Part shown: positions 58,944-64,000 of the stretch, piece after piece
How the letters are laid out: the number at the start of each line of letters is the position of its first letter
Position numbering within the stretch: the stretch's first letter is position 1
From: Miscanthus floridulus
Taxonomy: Eukaryota; Streptophyta; Magnoliopsida; Poales; Poaceae
NCBI RefSeq assembly: GCF_019320115.1
Contig: NC_089597.1
Coordinates: 121,630,951-121,694,950, forward strand
Direction of reading: 5' to 3'
DNA length: 64,000 nt
Made by a program: the position numbers and the translations under genes
The notes under the pieces: model-generated
Seen by the model: the letters and a program-made list of their open reading frames with translations, nothing else
Told to the model about the DNA's origin: nothing
Database searches by the model: none

Positions 58944-61347
58944 TCAAACTTTAGGAATCCAAACTTGTTGAGGGCCCTTCACCTTCTCAACAAGTGACTT
59001 AGCCACCCAAATCTTCTTAGGCCTACTCTTATTGGGGGGTCCTAAGAACATGACTTTCATCTTTCTACTAGAATCTTTTCTAAGCATGTAGTGAGTATTG
59101 AAAGCAAAGGGTCTAGCATGCTTGGGCAAGGGTTGTGGTGGTGGAGTTTGACACTCATGAGCAAAGTGGCCTTCTTGTCCACTCTCAAAACATCTCTTTG
59201 GCTTTGGCTTTGGCTTTGATTATTGTTGTTGAGCTTGAGCCTTCTTCTTCTCTACACTTGCCACATATCCAATGCCACTTCTATCCATCTTCATGACGGT
59301 GTTCATGAGTAGCTCACTTTGGAGATGCTTGCCTCTAACAAACTTGCTCAATCCAATCTTGAGATGCTCTTTCTCCAACTTGAGCTTCTTATTTTCTTCT
59401 TTTAGAGCATCATCTTTCTTTTCTTCCTTGAGCTTCTTGTTTTCTTCTTTGAGCTTCTCATTCTCAAGGATCAACTCTTTGTCATGATCAAGAGTTTCTA
59501 GCACAATGATGTTATGACTTTTCATCTCGTCAAGATCTTTCATGAGCTTCTCATTATCACTCTTGAGCTTGACATACTCATCATAGTCATTGTACTTAAC
59601 CACTTGCTTACCTTTGCTACTAGATCCATGCTCAATGCTCTCATCAATTAAATCATCACATGAAATAGCTATATCAATCTTGACAACATGGTTAGTAGCA
59701 TCATGTGGCTCATTTGGTAAAAATTCTTGAGCAATAACAAGAGTATCATGATTAATTTTAAGAGTAGTGTATTCATCTTTTAGCTTGTTTGTGGCTAGTG
59801 ATGAGTTCATTGTGCACCCACTCAAGTTTATCATGTTTATCTTTAAGCTCTTTCTTGGAAGATTTGAGCTCCTTGAGTTTGGATGATATAGCATCATTAG
59901 TTTCTCTAAGCTCATCATTAGCCTTTTCCAATGTATCACACTTAGCTAAGAGTGAATCATTTTTAGCATCAAGCTTTTCATTGGTAGCTCTACTCTTTCT
60001 AATGATCTTAGTGTATTTTATTAGTATTTTGACAAGATCATCATATATAGGTGAATCATCATCATCGCTATCGCTATCATCATCACTAGCATGCTCATCA
60101 TCACTACTATCATCACTCTTAGTTACCTTGCGTTCACCCTTGGCCATAAGGCATAGGTGTGTAGAGGATGATGGCGATAGTGGCGGTGAAGATGCAAGAT
60201 CAATAGCAATGGCGGCCACCTTTTCATTGTCACTATCATCATCGGATGATCCACTTGATGAATCAATGTCCGTGAGCCAATCACCGACAATGTAGGCCTT
60301 TTCACTCTTCTTCTTCTTGTGGAAGTCCCTCTTCTTGCCATCTCTCTTCTTGTATGGCTTGTTCTTTTTCTTCTCATCTTCATCTTCATTGCTTGAGTCA
60401 TCTTTCTTGCCCTTGTTCTTGTTCTTGAACTTGTCTTTCTTGGGCTTTGTGCATTGATGAGCAAGATGACCAAGTTCACCACAATTGTAGCAATCCATCT
60501 CGGAGATTGGCTTTCTTCTTGAGCTAGTGAAGAACTTCTTCTTCTTGCCATCAAACTTGATGCCACTTTTGTTTAGCTTCTTTAGCATCTTGGCGGTCTT
60601 CTTCACCTTGAGAGCAAGACTTTCTTCATCATCTTCTTCATCACTTGAGCTCTCATACTCAAGTCTTGCTTTGCCCTTATCTTGGCTAGCTTTGAATGCT
60701 AAGTCCTTCTCTTTCTTCTTTATAGAGGATGAGCCATCTTGTGGGGTGATGTGCATATACATCTCTTGAGCATTGATCTTTCCCAAGATTTGTGTCGGTG
60801 TAGCAGCAGAAAGATCACCTTGATGTAGCATGGTCATGATGTGTCCATATTTGTCAATGGGGAGGACACTCAAGATCTTTCTCACAACGTCGGATGGTGA
60901 CATTTGAGTAAGTCTAAGCCCATTAACTTCCTCTACAAGAACATTTAAACGGGAATACATCTCATTAGCACTTTCTTTTGGAAGCATCTCAAAAGAATTT
61001 AGCTTTTTAATCACAAGATGATAGCGTTCCTCATGCTCACTCTTGGTTCCCTCATGGAGCTCACAAACGTCCGACCATAGTACATGGGCGTCTTTGTGGT
61101 TCCTTACATGGTTAAACACATCTTTGCAAAGGCCTCTAAAGATGGTGTTTCGAGTCTTTGCATTCCATTTTTCATAGTTAACCTCTTTGCCTTGTAGGTT
61201 AGTAGCATCCCAAGGTTTTGGGAAGTCTTGTGAGACAGCTCTAAGAATACCAACGTCTAGAGCTTTTAAGTACGCCTCCATGCAGATTTTCCAATATGGA
61301 AAGTCATCTCCCTCAAAGATAGGAGGAGGTCCATCCCCATGAGACAT
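58944..61347 (-). pseudogene. gag: gag of element C
   Basis: Counterpart of element B's gag, about 800 codons. The start ATG at 61347 and the same N terminus (MSHGDGPPPIFEGDDFPYWK) are present. It is broken by a frameshift at about 59800 and a stop at 59220-59222. The first CCHC knuckle is intact (CYNCGELGHLAHQC); the second has lost its second cysteine (CFESGQEGHFAHEC). It ends with TGA and, 12 bases on, an in-frame TAG before pol, as in element B. Confidence 0.9.
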
Positions 61348-61385
61348 CTTGCTCTAAGCGGTTAAGCTTAAAAACGTGAGCATGA

Positions 61386-61398
61386 GGCTCTGATACTA
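61386..61398 (-). other. Primer binding site of element C (mutated)
   Basis: The minus strand reads TAGTATCAGAGCC, two bases after the LTR end. The second base is A instead of G relative to the initiator Met-tRNA complement. Confidence 0.8.
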
Positions 61399-61400
61399 AT

Positions 61401-62980
61401 TGAAAGGATCAAGATGCCCAAGAGGGGGGTGAATTGGGCTAATTCTAAATTTTCTTGCAATAATCAAATCCTATGGATAGCCCAATTAACCCCTTGTGCT
61501 TAGAAAAATGTTTCTATCATGCTAACGCATAAAGGACTTACAACCTATATTCCAACCTTACTCTAGCATGGTAATTCTATGAATGTAAATACAAGTATTG
61601 AATTGCTCAAAGTAAATACTCAAAGTAAATGCTCAAAGTAAAGAGAGAGAGGAACACGGTGATGTTTTGCTAAGGTATCAGAGAGTCATCACTCCCCACT
61701 AGTCCTCATTGGAGCACCCACGTAAGGGTGTTGCTCCCCCTTGATCCGCGCAAGGATCAAGTGCTCTCTACGGGTTGATTCTTTGATACTCCGTCATGGC
61801 GAATCACCCAAAGCCGCTCACAACTTGAGTTGGGTCATCCACAACCTCCGCCGGGTGATCACCAAGCTCCCAATCACCACCAAGCTATCTAGGTGATGGC
61901 GATCACCAAGAGTAACAAGCATGAACTCTCACTTGACCACGCGAAGCCTAATGAGAAGATGGATGCATACTTGACTACTCTTGATTCACTAATGAGGCTA
62001 CTCTCTTGGATTCTCAAATCTCAATCACCTCACTAGGACCTTGCTCTTATTGGCACTCACAAACGTATTTCTCAGCTATTGGAATGAGCAAAAGTAACTC
62101 CACACATGAGTGGAGCTTCTATTTATAAGGCAGCCTGAAAAACAAACCGTTATGAGCTTCTGCGGGGTGACCGGACGCTCTAGTCATATTGACCGGACAC
62201 TCCGGTCAATTTAACCCATGAACCAGTAAAAATGTGTTGACTAGACGCTGGCAGGGTCCGGTCACCACTGACCGGACGCGTCCAGTCGCATTAAACCCTT
62301 ACTAGAACCTTACTGGACTCGACCGAACGCTGAACCCTCAGGGTCCGGTCAGTACTGACCAGACGCGTCCGGTCGTAGATTCCCTTTTCTAGAACCTTAC
62401 TGGAGTCGACCAGACGCTGCCTTTCAGTGTCCAGTCACTTGACCTCTCCAGCGTCCGGTCGCACCGAACGTAGACTGCTGATCAAATGAACTGACCGGAC
62501 CCTACGGCCAGCGTCCGGTCGCACTGGGGCCAGCGTCCGATCAACATTTGATCCTCCATTCACTTCCAACTCTCGAACATATGTGAATGAAGTTTGCTCC
62601 AAAGGATCTTAGGCATTCATAGGAGCTGCCTAGAGCTAGTTTCAACAAGTGTGCACTACACCTAACTCACTAGACTCAACTAGATCAAGCTACCCATCCA
62701 TGCCCCCTTAATAGTATGGCCAAAGGAAAAACAAAGTCCTAAACTACTCTAAGTGTCTCTCCAACTCCAATCGACACTTAGAACTAGTCATCCTTAACCT
62801 TGTCGTCCATCCTTTGAAAACCGAAACGATTTCCATCGTAGGGGCATGACCACCTTGATTGCCCAATCGATCTCTATTACCATGACCTAACTAACTTGTC
62901 TCTGCAAAACACACGTTAGTCATAGTAATCTTGTATTATCATTAATCACCGAAAATCAACTAGGGGCCTAGATGCTTTCA
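61401..62980 (-). repeat. 5' LTR of element C (complete, 1.58 kb)
   Basis: TGAAAGCATC at 62980 (minus strand) to CCTTTCA at 61401. CCGGAC array 62168-62545; TATAAATA about 62121-62128, followed by a CTCCAC...GTGGAG hairpin. Confidence 0.93.
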
Positions 62981-63464
62981 CCGCTGAATCACTAAGTGTT
63001 GGTCAACACAACGGGGACGTAGCGTGTTGGCAAGCACGTGAACCTCGAAAAAAAATCGATTGTCTCTTGTCTTTGGCATTCTCCCGGTGATTGGCTATAT
63101 ATTCATCTTGTGATTGGTTCATCCCCTACACGTCGATATAATCACCCTACTCACTTATTTACATTCTTAGTTGATACAAGCTCTTTAGTGTAATTAGAAT
63201 TGAGAGCTTGCTTTATTATTTACATTCATCTAGTTGAGCTCTTTAGAGTAGTAAGATTGAGAGCTCTTAGTGAGTAATTACATTGCAAGTTGTGTGCCTA
63301 AGTAATCATTACAACTAGAATTGTTGGATAGGTGGCTTGCAACCCTTGTAGAGCTAGAGCAAGTTTGCATTATGCTATTTGTCATACTAATTAAATTGCT
63401 TTAGTTGATTTATAGATTTTTAAATAGGCTATTCACCCCCCTCTAGCCATATTAGGACCTTTCA
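62981..63464 (+). repeat. 5' LTR of element D, second part
   Basis: Continues D's LTR after element C (CCGCTGAATCACTAAGTG) to the end ACCTTTCA at 63464. Confidence 0.92.
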
Positions 63465-63466
63465 AG

Positions 63467-63479
63467 TGGTATCAGAGCC
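63467..63479 (+). other. Primer binding site of element D
   Basis: TGGTATCAGAGCC two bases after the LTR end, a perfect initiator Met-tRNA match. Confidence 0.92.
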
Positions 63480-63524
63480 GTGGTCACTGTTTAATTGAAG
63501 GCTTAACAACCTCGGTGTCAAATT

Positions 63525-64000
63525 ATGGCTCAAGTTGTGTTTAACCATGTGGGGGCAAACCACCGTTCTTTGATGGCACATGCTATGATTGTTGGAAGAG
63601 AAAGATGAGGATGTATCTTGGTTCAATCAATGATCAAGTATGGGAAGTGACTGAAAATGACTATGCTATCATTGATCCCAATGATCCCACCAACCAAGAT
63701 AAGATCAACAAGCAATGCAATACAATAGCTCTCAACACTATATATAATGCCATTGATTCCAAGGTGTTTGAGCAAATCAAAGATTGTGAAAGAGCAAATG
63801 AGGTGTGGAAAAGATTGGAAGAAACATATGAGGGCACACCAGCGGTGAAGAGTGCCAAGTTGTATATCCTCAAGGATAAATTGACAAGCTTCAAGATGAA
63901 GAAAGATGAGAGCATTCTAAAGATGTTCCATTGATTGCAAGTAATTGTCAATGACTTGAAGGCTTTGGGGGAGAAGATCAAGGATGATGACGTCTCTCAT
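63525..64000 (+). pseudogene. gag: gag of element D, 5' part
   Basis: The first ATG after the primer site is at 63525 (MAQVVFNHVGAN). One base is gained or lost around 63560-63575, after which the main frame continues: MRMYLGSINDQVWEV, NTIYNAIDSKVFEQI, LYILKDKLTSFKMKKDESIL. This is the N-terminal copia gag/UBN2-like domain missing from element E. A TGA at 63932-63934 interrupts the frame, which then continues to the window edge. The copy is inactive as read; the rest lies beyond the window. Confidence 0.85.

Larger units (their letters stand above)
49678..62980 (-). mobile_element. Element C: full-length, decayed family-1 Sirevirus
   Basis: 13.3-kb minus-strand element with 5' LTR (61401-62980), primer site, gag, pol, pol-env spacer, env-like gene, purine tracts and 3' LTR (49678-51215). 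It is inserted in the LTR of D. The flanking pentamers TCGCC and CCGCT agree at three of five bases and differ by transitions at the other two, so they probably are a decayed target duplication; element E's uninterrupted LTR reads CCGCT at this place. It is the only copy here showing the whole family-1 gene order. All three genes carry stops or frameshifts. Confidence 0.93.
48191..64000 (+). mobile_element. Element D: family-2 Sirevirus, split by element C and running off the window
   Basis: 5' LTR in two pieces (48191-49677 and 62981-63464), primer site at 63467, and the start of gag from 63525. LTR sequence matches element E's LTR throughout. The 5 bases before the LTR are CAGAC; the matching right flank is outside the window. 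Confidence 0.9.

Noticed and set aside
59789..60295. Ser/Leu-rich frames opposite gag of elements B and C
   Set aside because: Complement of Asp/Glu/Lys-rich codons of gag; no independent evidence.
1..64000. Integrated plant pararetrovirus (caulimovirus) sequence
   Set aside because: All RT and integrase remnants have copia (integrase before RT) or gypsy features and LTRs; no movement-protein or coat-protein-like gene was seen.
1..64000. tRNA, rRNA or other structural RNA genes
   Set aside because: Only 12-13-base tRNA-complementary primer sites were found; no cloverleaf or rRNA-like stretch was recognised by eye.

Overview
The window comes from the nuclear genome of a plant, most likely a panicoid grass of the Andropogoneae type (Sorghum/Miscanthus/Saccharum-like). 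The evidence is stacked Sirevirus-type Ty1/copia and Ty3/gypsy LTR retrotransposons, initiator-Met-tRNA primer sites, grass MITE-like ends, a very GC-rich single-exon host gene and a Pack-MULE. The species assignment is inference. No prokaryotic features are present.

Layout, left to right. 1-3697: element A, a truncated minus-strand Sirevirus of 'family 1' (pol remnant plus pol-env spacer), fused at about 3697 to element B. 3698-12441: element B, plus-strand family 1, with a 5'-truncated left LTR, a complete 795-residue gag frame, a pol frame truncated inside reverse transcriptase and fused to the tail of an env-like gene, then a complete 3' LTR. 12443-13880: LTR H, a nearly complete LTR of the same family in opposite orientation, abutting B's LTR tail to tail. 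13881-16686 and 35693-37455: element G, a minus-strand gypsy-like element with a 1.2 kb LTR and an in-frame tandem-repeat leader. Nested in G, 16687-35692: element F, a minus-strand Ty3/gypsy element with 4 kb LTRs and only 1.4 kb of internal DNA. Nested in F's 5' LTR, 23430-33130: element E, a plus-strand 'family 2' Sirevirus with a perfect 5-bp target duplication (GCAGG).

37456-48190 is the only low-copy-looking segment. It holds a complete xyloglucan endotransglucosylase/hydrolase (XTH) gene on the minus strand (40710-41588) with a TATA box, a Pack-MULE at 43329-44835 carrying an intron-containing patatin-like phospholipase fragment, MITE-like pieces and an LTR fragment with a minisatellite. 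48191-64000: element D (plus strand, family 2), whose 5' LTR is split by element C (49678-62980), a full-length but decayed minus-strand family-1 Sirevirus with gag, pol and env-like genes. D's gag begins at 63525 and runs off the window.

The Sireviruses share LTR ends TGAAAGC...CCTTTCA, primer sites matching initiator Met-tRNA, repeated AGGGGGAG purine tracts, and arrays of GACCGGACGC...GCGTCCGGTC in the LTRs. The observations most worth following up concern expression of internal genes. Family-1 copies carry a second CCGGAC array, followed in copy A by a TATA box, between pol and the env-like gene. The env-like start lies just after a splice-acceptor-like site and encodes a basic, KKRK-containing N terminus rather than a signal peptide. 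The gag-pol border has conserved stops followed by an acceptor-like site in both families. Apart from XTH, nothing in the window looks like an intact host gene; B gag is the only full-length retroelement frame.
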